The notes below the pieces were generated by a model that worked only from the letters and a program-made list of their open reading frames with translations, did not search any database and was not told the origin of the DNA. The translations under genes were made by a program, and so were the position numbers. Positions 25,549 to 36,499 of a stretch of DNA of 64,000 nucleotides are shown here, piece by piece; positions within the stretch are counted from its first letter, which is position 1; each line of letters starts with the position of its first letter. The DNA comes from Paraburkholderia phenoliruptrix. GTDB taxonomy: Bacteria > Pseudomonadota > Gammaproteobacteria > Burkholderiales > Burkholderiaceae. The stretch lies in NCBI RefSeq assembly GCF_902859825.1, contig NZ_CADIKB010000009.1:124001-188000 (forward strand), in the 5' to 3' direction.

Positions 25549-27288
25549 ATGGCCGACCCGATCACTTCCTCCTCGCGCCGCGGCGGGAGCGCGTCCGCCG
25601 CGCACTCCGCGCGCGCGCGCACGCTTCCCCGCTGGCATTATCTCGTCGCGCTGGCGGCAGGCGCCGTCAATACGTTGTCGTTCGCGCCCACGCCGCACGG
25701 CGGCTGGCTCGAAGTCGCGCTCTTCGTGTTCCTGTTCGCGTGGCTCACGCGCAGCACCGGCTGGAAAAGCGCCGCACTGACGGGCGGCGCCTTCGGCTTC
25801 GGCAACTTCGTGACCGGCGTCTGGTGGCTCTACGTCAGCATGCATTTTTACGGCGGCATGCCCGCGCCGCTCGCCGGCACGGCGCTCGTGCTGTTTTCGC
25901 TGTATCTCGCGCTGTATCCCGCTCTGGCTGCGGGCGTCTGGTCGTTTTGCGCCGGACACGCGCGCAACGGCGCATCGAGCATGGACGCACCGTTCGCCCC
26001 CACATGGCACGGCGCATTGGCTTTTGCGAGCGCGTGGGCCATCGGCGAATGGTTGCGCGGCACGGTGTTCACGGGCTTTCCGTGGCTCGCAAGCGGCTAT
26101 GCGCAAGTGGACGGGCCGTTCGGCGGATTCGCGCCGCTCGTCGGCGCGTATGGCGCCGGCTGGGTGCTCGCGTTGGCGGCCGCGCTGATCGCGCAGGCGC
26201 TCATGGCCGCGCTGCCGGCGCTGCGCCGCTCGCGCGGTCCGGGCGACGCCTCCTCGGACGCCGCTGCGGATCGCCCAAGCGTGCGCGGCCGCGCAGCGAG
26301 CTTTGCGCTGCCGGGCGGCATCGCGCTCGTATTGATCGCGGCGGGTCTGCTGCTGCCCCTCGCGAGCTGGACCGTGCCGGCGAACGCGCCGCTGAGCGTG
26401 CGTCTCTTGCAAGGCGACGTCAAGCAGGACATGAAGTTCGAGGAAGCAGGCGTGCGCGCCGCCATCGACCAGTATCAGCAGATGATCACGTCGAAGCCCG
26501 CCGACCTGATCGTCACGCCCGAAACCGCCATTCCGGTTCTCGCCCAACAGTTGCCGGTGCCGTTTGCGTCGGCGGTGCGCAGCTTCGCGGACTCCACGGG
26601 CAGCGCCGTGCTGTTCGGCGCGATCGGCGGCTCGGTCACGCCCGAAGGGCGCGTGGTCGACTACACGAACAGCCTCTTCGGCGTCACCCCGGGCACACGC
26701 GACATCTACCGGTACGACAAGCACCACCTCGTGCCGTTTGGCGAGTTCGTGCCGTGGGGCTTCCGCTGGTTCGTCAATCTGATGAATATTCCGCTCGGCG
26801 ATTTCGCGCGCGGCGGCCCCGTGCAAAAGCCGTTCGTCGTGCACAACCAGCCGGTCGCGGTCGATATCTGCTACGAAGACATTTTCGGCGAGGAGATTGC
26901 GCGAACCATCCGCGAGAGCGAGACGCCGGCCGGCGTGCTGGTCAACTCGACCAACCTCGCGTGGTTCGGCGACACGATCGCGCTCGACCAGCATCTGCAG
27001 ATTGCGCGCATGCGCTCGCTCGAAACCGGCCGCCCGATGCTGCGCGCGACCAACACCGGCATGACGGCGGCAATCGACGCAAACGGCAAGGTGCTCGGCA
27101 AGCTCACGCCCTACACCATCGGCTCACTCGACGTCACGGTGCAAGGCACGACCGGCCGCACGCCGTATGTGACGAGCGGCAATAATACGGTGCTCGCCGT
27201 GTCGCTCCTGCTGCTCGCATTCGGCTTTGCATTCGGTCCGGGCATGGCGCGACGCAAAAACGGTCAGGCCGGAAACGGCGCGCAATAA
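25549..27288 (+). CDS. lnt: apolipoprotein N-acyltransferase
   Basis: A 579-residue inner-membrane enzyme that adds the third acyl chain to lipoproteins. The N-terminal half holds the multi-span membrane domain; the C-terminal half is the periplasmic nitrilase domain. The catalytic triad is visible as Glu in TPETAIPVL, Lys in YDKHHLVPFGEFVP and Cys in DICYEDIF. It is longer than the E. coli protein, partly because of a charged insert (about residues 225-255) and a 25-residue basic N-terminus. It follows corC by 132 bases and ends at a bidirectional terminator. Confidence 0.95.
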   Translation: MADPITSSSRRGGSASAAHSARARTLPRWHYLVALAAGAVNTLSFAPTPHGGWLEVALFVFLFAWLTRSTGWKSAALTGGAFGFGNFVTGVWWLYVSMHFYGGMPAPLAGTALVLFSLYLALYPALAAGVWSFCAGHARNGASSMDAPFAPTWHGALAFASAWAIGEWLRGTVFTGFPWLASGYAQVDGPFGGFAPLVGAYGAGWVLALAAALIAQALMAALPALRRSRGPGDASSDAAADRPSVRGRAASFALPGGIALVLIAAGLLLPLASWTVPANAPLSVRLLQGDVKQDMKFEEAGVRAAIDQYQQMITSKPADLIVTPETAIPVLAQQLPVPFASAVRSFADSTGSAVLFGAIGGSVTPEGRVVDYTNSLFGVTPGTRDIYRYDKHHLVPFGEFVPWGFRWFVNLMNIPLGDFARGGPVQKPFVVHNQPVAVDICYEDIFGEEIARTIRESETPAGVLVNSTNLAWFGDTIALDQHLQIARMRSLETGRPMLRATNTGMTAAIDANGKVLGKLTPYTIGSLDVTVQGTTGRTPYVTSGNNTVLAVSLLLLAFGFAFGPGMARRKNGQAGNGAQ

Positions 27289-27307
27289 ACAATTGAGACG
27301 GCAATAG

Positions 27308-27347
27308 AAAACGCGCGCTGCGGCATGACCGGCAGCGCGCGTTTTTT
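27308..27347. terminator. bidirectional intrinsic terminator after lnt
   Basis: A 14-bp repeat (27308-27321 with 27332-27345) includes AAAA on the left and is followed by a T-run. It separates the converging lnt (plus) and M48 peptidase (minus) genes. Confidence 0.88.
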
Positions 27348-27362
27348 ATTCGCCCGACAAAG

Positions 27363-28121
27363 TTATTGATTCGACGCGATGCGCTGCTGAATATGCTGCG
27401 CCCGTGCCGGCGACGCCGGATGCGAACTCAACATACTCGATTTGCCGCCATCCATTTGCGCGAGTTTATTGAAAGCCGTGACGAGACCCGACGGGTCGAG
27501 ATTCTTCTTTTTCTGCAAATCGAACGAATAATCGTCCGCGGCGGTTTCCTGAGTTTGGGAGAACTGCGCGTTAATCAGCTTCTCCGAGAATTCGCCCAAT
27601 TGCGAACCGGACAGCGCGCCCGCAATGCCACCCGCCGACGACGCCACCGAGCGCACCGCCGACGTCGCATACGCCACCTGCATCGCCTTCCTGGTATGGC
27701 CGAGCGCCACGTGGCCCATTTCATGGCCGACCACGCCGCGCACTTCGTTGTCGTTCATCATGTCCATCAGGCCGCTGTAGACGCGCACGCAGCCGTTCGC
27801 CATGGCCCACGCATTGACGTCCTTCGTCACATACACTTTGTAATTCACCGGCGTGCCGTTGATGTTGTCGCCCAGTTGCGCGGCGATCTTGGCGAGGCGC
27901 TTCTGATACTTGCTGTTGGCGGGCGCGATGGTGTTTTCGCTGTCGAGCTGCGCGCAGGACTTGTCGGTGAGCGCGCGCACGTCGGCGTCCGACAGCGTGG
28001 CCGCCTGCGTGGCGAGCTGGCCGGACTGGATCAGCGCGGACGGATCGAGGCTGTTGACATTGGAGCACGCGGCAAACAGCGCGCACACGGAAGCGGCAAT
28101 AACGAGGCGATACGGTTTCAT
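27363..28121 (-). CDS. M48-family metalloprotease lipoprotein, LoiP-like
   Basis: A 252-residue protein with a lipoprotein signal peptide ending at Cys19 (LFAAC). The zinc motif HEMGH (residues 133-137) and a downstream ETAADDYS segment with the third ligand Glu form the M48 active site. Such small lipoprotein peptidases (E. coli LoiP/YcaL type) sit at the outer membrane and remove misfolded outer-membrane proteins. There is no TPR domain, so it is not BepA. It has an AAGAGA ribosome site about 9 bases upstream. It stands alone between two terminators. Confidence 0.9.
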   Translation of the reverse strand: MKPYRLVIAASVCALFAACSNVNSLDPSALIQSGQLATQAATLSDADVRALTDKSCAQLDSENTIAPANSKYQKRLAKIAAQLGDNINGTPVNYKVYVTKDVNAWAMANGCVRVYSGLMDMMNDNEVRGVVGHEMGHVALGHTRKAMQVAYATSAVRSVASSAGGIAGALSGSQLGEFSEKLINAQFSQTQETAADDYSFDLQKKKNLDPSGLVTAFNKLAQMDGGKSSMLSSHPASPARAQHIQQRIASNQ

Positions 28122-28253
28122 CGTGAAAGTCTCTTTGTGGTGTTATTCGTTTGACGGCGCGATCAACTCGCCGTCCGTTTGCAATGGCCGCATTCAGCAC
28201 AAAATCTCGCCGGATAAGTGAACTGCATCACCATTGCCCCACATGGCAGACGA

Positions 28254-28283
28254 AAAAAAGCGCCTGGCGGGAGGCGCTTTTTT
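28254..28283. terminator. intrinsic terminator, probably of gst
   Basis: A perfect 12-bp repeat (28254-28265 with 28272-28283) includes A6 and T6 tails. It is 95 bases after the minus-strand stop of the GST gene and upstream of the M48 gene, and could work in both directions. Confidence 0.8.
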
Positions 28284-28378
28284 ACCACATCTGAAAGCGT
28301 TAATTCATGACTTTGAAAGTACGATTAACGCAATTTTGCAAACTCGCTGTAAATGTCAGCAGATTCGCTTTTAGCCGT

Positions 28379-28993
28379 TCAGCCTGCCGGCACCGTATCG
28401 ATAAATGACTGGCGCAGCGAAAGCTTCTGAAAATGCTTGTCGAGGTTCGGATACGAATCGCGCCAGTTCAGGTCGGGCATGCGGAAGTCGAGGTAACCGA
28501 GCGCGCAGCCCACGGCGATATCGGCGAGCGAGTAGTGATTGCCCGCGCACCACGCCTTGCCGCCGAGCCCCTGCGACATGGCGACGAGCGCCTCGTCGAT
28601 CTTGCGCTGCTGGCGCGCCACCCACGCGTCGACGCGCTGCTCCGGCGTGCGCTGCGTGCTCTCCAGACGAATCAGCACGGCGGCGTCGAGCAGACCGTCG
28701 GCGAGCGCTTCCCAGCACCGCACCTCGATGCGCTCGCGCCCCGATTGCGGGATCAGCTTGCCGACCGGCGACAGCGTATCCACGTACTCGCAGATCACGC
28801 GTGAGTCGAACACCGCTTCGCCGTCTTCCATCACGAGACACGGCACCTTGCCGAGCGGATTGAACGTGTGAATGCGCGTATCGGGCGCCCAGACGTTCTC
28901 GGGCACCAGCTCGTAGTCGATCTTCTTGTCGGCCAGCACGATGCGCGCCTTGCGCACGAACGGGCTGGCGAGCGAACCGATGAGTTTCATCAT
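28379..28993 (-). CDS. glutathione S-transferase family protein, YibF-like
   Basis: A 204-residue protein with a thioredoxin-like N-terminal domain (MKLIGSLASPFVRKARIV, then NPLGKVPCLV with the cis-Pro and DSRVICEYVD as the glutathione-binding SNAIL/TRAIL-like segment) and a helical C-terminal domain. It is close in sequence character to E. coli YibF. It conjugates or binds glutathione; the substrate is unknown. Three ATG codons lie together (28999, 28993, 28990). I chose 28993 because AAGG is 9 bases upstream. It is divergent from pepP. Confidence 0.88.
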   Translation of the reverse strand: MMKLIGSLASPFVRKARIVLADKKIDYELVPENVWAPDTRIHTFNPLGKVPCLVMEDGEAVFDSRVICEYVDTLSPVGKLIPQSGRERIEVRCWEALADGLLDAAVLIRLESTQRTPEQRVDAWVARQQRKIDEALVAMSQGLGGKAWCAGNHYSLADIAVGCALGYLDFRMPDLNWRDSYPNLDKHFQKLSLRQSFIDTVPAG

Positions 28994-29278
28994 TGCCATC
29001 TGCCTTTTTCTGAATCCGGCGCAAGTATAAGTGCTTGGCGGCGTGCGCGAGCGCCCCGCGCGCGCCTGGCGAGCCGCCCGCGCGATCGCTGTGGATGGAT
29101 TGCAACATTGCCCTGCCGCGCGCGCCGCGTCTAGCCAGCCGAATGGCCAAGGGACGCGGCGGCGGTTAAATAAACCGGTGCGAGCGTCGCGCTCCGACCG
29201 GCACGTGCGGTCAGCGGCGGCCTTAAGCGCGCGCGACCGCGCAAAATCCGTCTGCGCATTGGGCGCTACAATCGCACG

Positions 29279-30685
<1,407 letters not shown>

Positions 30686-30691
30686 CCCGCA

Positions 30692-32158
30692 ATGAACGAT
30701 GTTTCCCCGTCGACGGTCATTCTGAAGCCCGGCGCGCCGCAGCAGGCATTCGACTTCGACGTGACGATCGTCGGCGCCGGGCCGGTCGGGCTCGCGCTGG
30801 CCGGCTGGCTCGCGCGCCGCAGCGTCACGCGCGAGCTGAAGATCGCGTTGATCGACGCGCGCGAGCCGGAAGATTCGATTGCCGATCCGCGCGCGATTGC
30901 GGTCTCGCACGGCAGCCGCATGATCCTCGAACCGCTGCGCTGGCCCGCCGATGCCACCGCGATCCAGCGCATCCACGTCTCGCAGCGCGGACATTTCGGC
31001 CGCACGCTGATCGACCATGGCGAGCACGGATTACCGGCGCTCGGCTACGTGCTGCGCTACGGCTCCATCGTGCATGGCCTCGCCGAAGCCGTGCACGCCA
31101 CGCCGGTCCACTGGTTCCGCTCGACGTCCGCCGCGGCGCCCGTAGAGGAAGAAGACGGCGTCACGCTGCCGATCGAAACCGCGGGCGTGACGCGCCGGCT
31201 GCGCACGCGCATTCTGGTGAGCGCCGAAGGCGGCCTGTTCGGCGATCAGAAGGCGGCAAAGCACCGCGAGCGGCATGCAGAAAGGCACGGCGGCGAGCGT
31301 GTGCCTGGCGGCGAAAGCGCGCTGCACGCTGCGGAACCCGTCGCCCGCGTCGAACCGGCGGACGACGAGACAGCGCACGCGCACCTCGCCGCACGCGATG
31401 GGCACGACGGGCACGATGCGAACGATGGACGCAGCGAGGCACCCAGCGGGGCCGCCCACCATGCCAACCACGCCAACCACGCGCACCAGCAGAGCACCGC
31501 GCGCCGCGACAAGGCCAGCTCGCGCGACTACGGCCAGACCGCGCTGGTCGGTACCGTCAGTGTGTCGGCGCCGCAGCCGCACGTCGCGTGGGAACGCTTC
31601 ACGCCGGAAGGCCCCATCGCCCTGCTGCCGATGGGCGGTGTGCGCGGCGCCGACTACGCGCTCGTCTGGTGCTGCGCGCCGGAAGAAGCCGCGCGCCGCG
31701 CTCAACTCTCCGACGACGCATTCCTGCGCGAACTCGGCGAGGCATTCGGCGGCCGCATGGGGCGCTTTACGCAGATCAAGGGGCGCGCGTCTTTCCCGCT
31801 CGGGCTCAACGCGGTGGACACGCTCGTGCGGGGCCGCATCGTCGCTATCGGCAATGCGGCGCAGACGCTGCATCCGGTCGCAGGACAGGGCCTGAACCTC
31901 GGCCTGCGCGACGCGCACGCGCTCGTCGACGCGTTGTGCGCGCAAGGCCCTACGCCGCTCGCGCTGGCCGCCTTCGCGCAACGCCGCGCCCTCGACCGGC
32001 GCATGACGATCGGCGCCACGGACACGCTCGCGCGCCTTTTCACCGTCGACTTCGCGCCGCTCGCGGTGCTGCGCGGCCTCGCGCTCACCGCGCTCGAATT
32101 CGCGCCGCCGGTGAAGACCGCGCTCGCGCGGCAGATGATGTTCGGGCAGCGCCGCTGA
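30692..32158 (+). CDS. ubiH: UbiH/UbiF-family FAD monooxygenase with His-rich insert
   Basis: A 488-residue flavin hydroxylase of the ubiquinone pathway. The FAD fold is FDVTIVGAGPVGLALAGWLA (about 22-41), and the second FAD motif is VAIGNAAQTLHPVAGQGLNLGLRDA near residue 388. The family is usually about 390-400 residues. The excess is one insert at about 184-277, between the strand ILVSAEGG and DYGQTALVG, rich in His, Ala, Asp, Arg and Glu (HANHANHAHQQ). The insert keeps the reading frame and sits in the substrate-domain crossover. It follows pepP, as in E. coli where ubiH follows pepP, but which ring position it hydroxylates is not shown. Confidence 0.85.
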   Translation: MNDVSPSTVILKPGAPQQAFDFDVTIVGAGPVGLALAGWLARRSVTRELKIALIDAREPEDSIADPRAIAVSHGSRMILEPLRWPADATAIQRIHVSQRGHFGRTLIDHGEHGLPALGYVLRYGSIVHGLAEAVHATPVHWFRSTSAAAPVEEEDGVTLPIETAGVTRRLRTRILVSAEGGLFGDQKAAKHRERHAERHGGERVPGGESALHAAEPVARVEPADDETAHAHLAARDGHDGHDANDGRSEAPSGAAHHANHANHAHQQSTARRDKASSRDYGQTALVGTVSVSAPQPHVAWERFTPEGPIALLPMGGVRGADYALVWCCAPEEAARRAQLSDDAFLRELGEAFGGRMGRFTQIKGRASFPLGLNAVDTLVRGRIVAIGNAAQTLHPVAGQGLNLGLRDAHALVDALCAQGPTPLALAAFAQRRALDRRMTIGATDTLARLFTVDFAPLAVLRGLALTALEFAPPVKTALARQMMFGQRR

Positions 32159-32430
32159 GCGTGCCCCGCGCCGCTGCGATGCTGCACGGCGTGGTCGGCG
32201 CAGCATTCCAAGCCGGACCGGCAGCCGTCGCGCGGGCGGACCGAACTCTATGGCGCGGGCCACTTTCATAGAAGATTTAATGAGTTACGACGCCCGCAAC
32301 TGAAGTGCGGGCTATCTGTTAACGCTAAAATAGCGGTTTTCCCTCGCATTTCGCGAACGCTCCGATTGAGTGCATCGAGCAATCGACTAATCGACCAATC
32401 GACAATCGGGGCCGCGCGCGCGTCCACGTC
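32159..32430. other. ubiH-dusB gap with hairpin and 8-bp tandem repeat
   Basis: A 7-bp hairpin (GCCCGCA 32292-32298 with TGCGGGC 32306-32312) may end the pepP-ubiH transcript, although no T-run follows. TAAAAT at 32326-32331 is a candidate -10 for dusB-fis with no good -35. At 32381-32403 an 8-base unit AATCGACY is repeated three times and followed by AATCGG, 20 bases before dusB. Confidence 0.5.
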
Positions 32431-33504
32431 ATGCCCACCATCGGCTCGCACAATCTGCGCAATAACCTGTTCGTCGCGCCCATGGCCGGCGTCACCGACC
32501 GTCCGTTCCGGCAATTGTGCAAACGGCTGGGTGCAGGCTATGCCGTGTCGGAAATGGTCGCGTCGAATGCCCAGTTGTGGAAGAGCGAGAAGACCATGCG
32601 CCGCGCGAACCACACGGGCGAAGTCGAGCCGATCGCCGTGCAGATCGCCGGCGCCGATCCCGCCATGATGGCCGAAGCCGCCCGCTACAACGTGGCGAAC
32701 GGCGCGCAGATCATCGACATCAACATGGGTTGCCCGGCCAAGAAGGTGTGCAACGTGGCCGCGGGCTCGGCGTTGCTGCAGAACGAGCCGCTCGTGCAGC
32801 GCATCGTCGAGGCGGTGGTGGGCGCGGTCGGCGTCGGTCCGGACGCCGTGCCGGTCACGTTGAAAATCCGCACCGGCTGGAATCGCGAGAACAAGAACGC
32901 GTTGAACGTCGCGCGGCTTGCCGAAGCCGCCGGCATTGCCATGCTGACGGTGCATGGCCGCACCCGCGCCGACCTGTATCACGGCGAGGCCGAATACGAC
33001 ACCATCGCCGCCGTGAAGGCCGTCGTGCGCATTCCGGTCGTCGCCAACGGCGACATTACGTCGCCGGAAAAAGCGCGCCACGTGCTCGCCGTGACCGGCG
33101 CGGACGCCGTCATGATCGGCCGCGCGGCGCAGGGTCGCCCGTGGCTCTTTCGCGAGATCGAGCATTTCCTGCAGACGGGCGAATTACTGCCGCCGCCGCG
33201 CATCGACGAAATCCAGCAGGTCATGAACGAGCACCTGGAAGATCACTACGCGTTCTACGGGGAATTTACGGGCGTTCGCACTGCGCGCAAGCACATCGGC
33301 TGGTACACTCGCGGCCTTTCTGGCGCCAACGTGTTCCGGCATCGCATGAATACGCTCGACACCACGCGCGAACAACTCCTCGCCGTCAACGAATTTTTCG
33401 ACGCACAGAAGGCGCTCTCCGACCGCCTCGTCTACGTCGACGAAAACGTCGACGAGACGCCCGGGCACAAGGGCGAGGACCACACCGACAAACTAGCAGC
33501 ATGA
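32431..33504 (+). CDS. dusB: tRNA-dihydrouridine synthase B
   Basis: A 357-residue FMN enzyme that reduces uridine to dihydrouridine in the tRNA D-loop. The opening NLFVAPMAGVTDRPFR, the catalytic Cys in INMGCPAKKV, KIRTGW, TVHGRTR, VVANGDIT and MIGRAAQGRPW match DusB. It is 35-40 residues longer than E. coli DusB because of an acidic C-terminal tail. It overlaps fis by 4 bases (ATGA), so the two are translationally coupled, as in the conserved dusB-fis operon that adjusts Fis to growth rate. Confidence 0.96.
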   Translation: MPTIGSHNLRNNLFVAPMAGVTDRPFRQLCKRLGAGYAVSEMVASNAQLWKSEKTMRRANHTGEVEPIAVQIAGADPAMMAEAARYNVANGAQIIDINMGCPAKKVCNVAAGSALLQNEPLVQRIVEAVVGAVGVGPDAVPVTLKIRTGWNRENKNALNVARLAEAAGIAMLTVHGRTRADLYHGEAEYDTIAAVKAVVRIPVVANGDITSPEKARHVLAVTGADAVMIGRAAQGRPWLFREIEHFLQTGELLPPPRIDEIQQVMNEHLEDHYAFYGEFTGVRTARKHIGWYTRGLSGANVFRHRMNTLDTTREQLLAVNEFFDAQKALSDRLVYVDENVDETPGHKGEDHTDKLAA

Positions 33505-33734
33505 GCAAGAACAATATCGAACAATCTGTCCGCGACAGCCTGGGCATGTATTTCCAGGACCTCGACGGCTCCAATCCGCACGACGTCTATGACATGGTGA
33601 TTTCGTGCGTGGAAAAACCCCTGCTCGAAGTGGTGCTCGAGCAGGCCGGCGGCAATCAGTCGCTGGCCGCCGAGTATCTCGGCATCAACCGCAATACGCT
33701 GCGCAAGAAACTGCAACAGCACGGCTTGTTGTAG
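33501..33734 (+). CDS. fis: Fis-family nucleoid-associated regulator
   Basis: A 77-residue protein, shorter than the 98-residue E. coli Fis because it lacks part of the N-terminal beta-hairpin arm. The C-terminal helix-turn-helix ([26 protein letters not shown]) is fully conserved, and the preceding dimer helices are present. It bends DNA and activates rRNA and other growth genes. It overlaps the dusB stop and lies 46 bases before purH. The shortened arm is usual in betaproteobacteria and may limit its recombination function. Confidence 0.95.
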   Translation: MSKNNIEQSVRDSLGMYFQDLDGSNPHDVYDMVISCVEKPLLEVVLEQAGGNQSLAAEYLGINRNTLRKKLQQHGLL

Positions 33735-33780
33735 CCTTCACGCGCCCTGCCACGTTTCCCTTCGGCTTTTCGTCTTCATC

Positions 33781-35346
33781 ATGATCAAGCAAGCGCTCAT
33801 CTCCGTTTCCGACAAGTCCGGCATTGTCGACTTCGCCAAGTCGCTGTCGGACCTCGGCGTCAAGATCCTGTCGACCGGCGGCACCGCGAAACTGCTCGCG
33901 GACGCAGGCCTCTCCGTCACCGAGGTCGCCGACTACACGGGCTTCCCGGAAATGCTGGACGGGCGCGTGAAAACGCTGCATCCGAAGGTGCACGGCGGCA
34001 TCCTCGCGCGCCGCGACCTGCCGGAACACATGGCTGCGCTCGAAAAGCACGACATTCCGACCATCGACCTGCTCGTCGTGAACCTCTACCCGTTCGTGCA
34101 GACGGTGTCGAAAGAAGAGTGCTCGCTGGAAGACGCGATCGAGAACATCGACATTGGCGGGCCGACCATGCTGCGCTCGGCCGCGAAAAATCATCGCGAC
34201 GTGACAGTGGTGGTCGACCCGGCCGACTACGCGGTCGTGCTCGAGGAAATGCGCGCGAACAGCAACGCGGTCTCGTATAAAACGAACTTCCGCCTTGCAA
34301 CCAAGGTTTTCGCGCATACCGCGCAGTACGACGGCGCGATCACGAACTACCTGACGAGCCTGACCGACGAGCTGCAACACGCGTCGCGCAACGTTTATCC
34401 GGCCACCTTCAACCTCGCGTTCAACAAGGTGCAGGATCTGCGCTACGGCGAAAACCCGCATCAGAGCGCCGCGTTCTACCGCGATCTGTCGGTCCCGGCC
34501 GGCGCGCTGGCGAACTACAACCAGTTGCAGGGTAAGGAACTGTCGTACAACAACATCGCCGATTCCGACGCTGCGTGGGAATGCGTGAAGACCTTCGACG
34601 TGCCGGCCTGCGTGATCGTCAAGCACGCTAATCCGTGCGGCGTGGCGGTGGGCGCGGACGCGAACGAAGCCTATTCGAAGGCATTCCAGACCGATCCGAC
34701 CTCGGCGTTCGGCGGCATCATCGCCTTCAACCGCGAAGTGGACGAAGCCGCGGCGCAAGCGGTGGCCAAGCAGTTCGTCGAAGTGCTGATCGCCCCGTCG
34801 TTCAGCGAGGCGGCGCGCCAGGTGTTCGCGGCGAAGCAGAACGTGCGTCTTCTGGAAATCGCGTTGGGCGAAGGCCATAACGCATTCGACCTGAAGCGCG
34901 TGGGCGGCGGCCTGCTGGTCCAATCGCTCGATTCGAAGAACGTCCAGCCGCGCGAATTGCGCGTGGTCACAAAGCGTCATCCCACGCCGAAGGAAATGGA
35001 CGACCTGCTCTTCGCCTGGCGCGTGGCGAAGTACGTGAAGTCGAACGCGATCGTGTTCTGCGGCAACGGCATGACGCTCGGCGTCGGCGCGGGCCAGATG
35101 AGCCGCGTGGACTCGGCGCGCATCGCGAGCATCAAGGCGCAGAACGCCGGCTTGACGCTGGCCGGCTCGGCGGTGGCGTCGGACGCGTTCTTCCCGTTCC
35201 GCGACGGCCTCGACGTGGTCGTGGCCGCGGGCGCGACCTGCGTCATCCAGCCCGGCGGCTCGATGCGCGACGACGAAGTGGTAAGCGCCGCCGACGAGCA
35301 CAATATCGCGATGGTGCTGACCGGCGTGCGTCACTTCCGGCATTGA
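33781..35346 (+). CDS. purH: bifunctional AICAR transformylase/IMP cyclohydrolase
   Basis: A 521-residue enzyme for the last two steps of IMP synthesis. The N-terminal IMP cyclohydrolase (MGS-like) domain has [27 protein letters not shown] and [15 protein letters not shown]. The C-terminal transformylase domain has [15 protein letters not shown], the [11 protein letters not shown] segment with catalytic Lys-His, and [12 protein letters not shown]. Length is normal. It lies directly after dusB-fis and is followed by a terminator. No PurR-like operator was recognised in the short upstream gap. Confidence 0.97.
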   Translation: MIKQALISVSDKSGIVDFAKSLSDLGVKILSTGGTAKLLADAGLSVTEVADYTGFPEMLDGRVKTLHPKVHGGILARRDLPEHMAALEKHDIPTIDLLVVNLYPFVQTVSKEECSLEDAIENIDIGGPTMLRSAAKNHRDVTVVVDPADYAVVLEEMRANSNAVSYKTNFRLATKVFAHTAQYDGAITNYLTSLTDELQHASRNVYPATFNLAFNKVQDLRYGENPHQSAAFYRDLSVPAGALANYNQLQGKELSYNNIADSDAAWECVKTFDVPACVIVKHANPCGVAVGADANEAYSKAFQTDPTSAFGGIIAFNREVDEAAAQAVAKQFVEVLIAPSFSEAARQVFAAKQNVRLLEIALGEGHNAFDLKRVGGGLLVQSLDSKNVQPRELRVVTKRHPTPKEMDDLLFAWRVAKYVKSNAIVFCGNGMTLGVGAGQMSRVDSARIASIKAQNAGLTLAGSAVASDAFFPFRDGLDVVVAAGATCVIQPGGSMRDDEVVSAADEHNIAMVLTGVRHFRH

Positions 35347-35401
35347 GTTCGGCTCGCGCGGCGGAGAGATGTTGTCGCCGCCGCTGTAGGTGAGGATTTA
35401 G

Positions 35402-35437
35402 CGGCCTGGTGGAAATTTCTGCCGGGCCGTTTTTTTT
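35402..35437 (+). terminator. intrinsic terminator of purH
   Basis: An 8-bp stem with one G-T pair (35402-35409 with 35422-35429) is followed by eight T residues. Confidence 0.8.
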
Positions 35438-35483
35438 GCTTTGGCCGGCGCCCGGTGCCCGGCACCTGACACTGTGTCGGTCG

Positions 35484-35723
35484 TCAGCCGGGCGGATCGT
35501 CGCGGTCGTAGCCGTGCCTCACTTCCGGATGCTGGCTGATATAAGTGCTCAGGCCCTCGCCCAGCTTGGCGAGCCGCTTCAACTCGGCGAGATGTCGCGC
35601 GCCCACGCCCTTTTTCGAGTACCGGTACGTTTCGCCGCCATCGAACTGCGCGCGAACAAAATCCTCGCCGATTTCATACGCGACGACGCCGGATATCCCA
35701 CTCCTGTTTCCATAGCGCTGCAT
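35484..35723 (-). CDS. small KTSC-domain-like hypothetical protein
   Basis: A 79-residue protein (MQRYGNRSGISGVVAYEIG). The pattern of a short strand pair, then FDGGETYRYSKKGVGARHLAELKRLAKLGEGLSTYI, resembles the KTSC domain, a small fold found alone or fused to lysyl-tRNA synthetase or phage proteins. Its function is unknown. A strong AAGGAGG lies 9 bases before the ATG, so translation is well supported. It is on the opposite strand between purH and ruvC, about 60 bases downstream of the purH terminator, and reads towards purH. Confidence 0.7.
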   Translation of the reverse strand: MQRYGNRSGISGVVAYEIGEDFVRAQFDGGETYRYSKKGVGARHLAELKRLAKLGEGLSTYISQHPEVRHGYDRDDPPG

Positions 35724-35851
35724 AGCTGATCGCCTCCTTCCGACGGACGCAGCAGCTTTTATTCCTCTCGCGCGACCCTTTGCGGGCCGCCGCGCCGCGT
35801 GTCTGTTGTAGTATCGCAGGCACCTGGCCTTAACCGCATGTGCGGCACTTC

Positions 35852-36394
35852 ATGAGAATTCTTGGCATCGACCCCGGCTTGCGCGTCACCGGCTTCGGCG
35901 TGATCGATCAAAGCGGACACGCGCTCAGCTACGTGGCGAGCGGCGTGATCAAGACCGCCGACGCCGACCTGCCGTCGCGCCTCGGCACCATTTTCGACGG
36001 TATTTCCACGCTGATCCGCCAGCATGCGCCGGACCAATCGGCGATCGAAAAGGTGTTCGTCAACGTCAATCCGCAGTCCACCTTGCTGCTCGGCCAGGCG
36101 CGCGGCGCGGCGATCTGCGGCCTGGTCGCGGGCGGCGTGCCGGTCGCCGAATACACTGCGCTGCAGTTGAAGCAGGCGGTGGTCGGCTATGGCCGCGCGA
36201 CCAAGGAGCAGATGCAGCAGATGGTGGTCCGCCTGCTCAGCCTGTCCGGCGTGCCGAGCACCGATGCCGCCGACGCGCTCGGCATGGCGATCTGTCACGC
36301 GCATGGCGGCACGACGCTCAGCACGCTCGGCGGCATCGCGCCCTCGCTCGCCAAAAAGGGCTTGCGAGTGCGGCGCGGGCGTCTCGTCGGCTAG
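35852..36394 (+). CDS. ruvC: Holliday junction resolvase RuvC
   Basis: A 180-residue endonuclease. The RNase H-like fold begins [19 protein letters not shown] with catalytic Asp7. The acidic residues in [13 protein letters not shown] and [14 protein letters not shown] complete the metal site. It cuts Holliday junctions moved by RuvAB. The frame is open 12 bases further upstream, but the ATG at 35852 matches the family N-terminus. It lies 105 bases before ruvA, the first of three ruv genes in a row. Confidence 0.96.
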   Translation: MRILGIDPGLRVTGFGVIDQSGHALSYVASGVIKTADADLPSRLGTIFDGISTLIRQHAPDQSAIEKVFVNVNPQSTLLLGQARGAAICGLVAGGVPVAEYTALQLKQAVVGYGRATKEQMQQMVVRLLSLSGVPSTDAADALGMAICHAHGGTTLSTLGGIAPSLAKKGLRVRRGRLVG

Positions 36395-36499
36395 GCGCCG
36401 CACAGCCAACAGGCTTTTTTCGCGCGCCGCCGCCGCCCGCCGTCGGCGGCGCATCGTCGCTGCGCTACACTCGCCCTTTCTCACACGTCTGAACTCGCC

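Noticed and set aside
33685..35343. 552-codon minus-strand frame opposite purH
   Set aside because: Exact antisense of purH, with Arg/His/Ala/Val-rich low-information sequence and no ribosome site.
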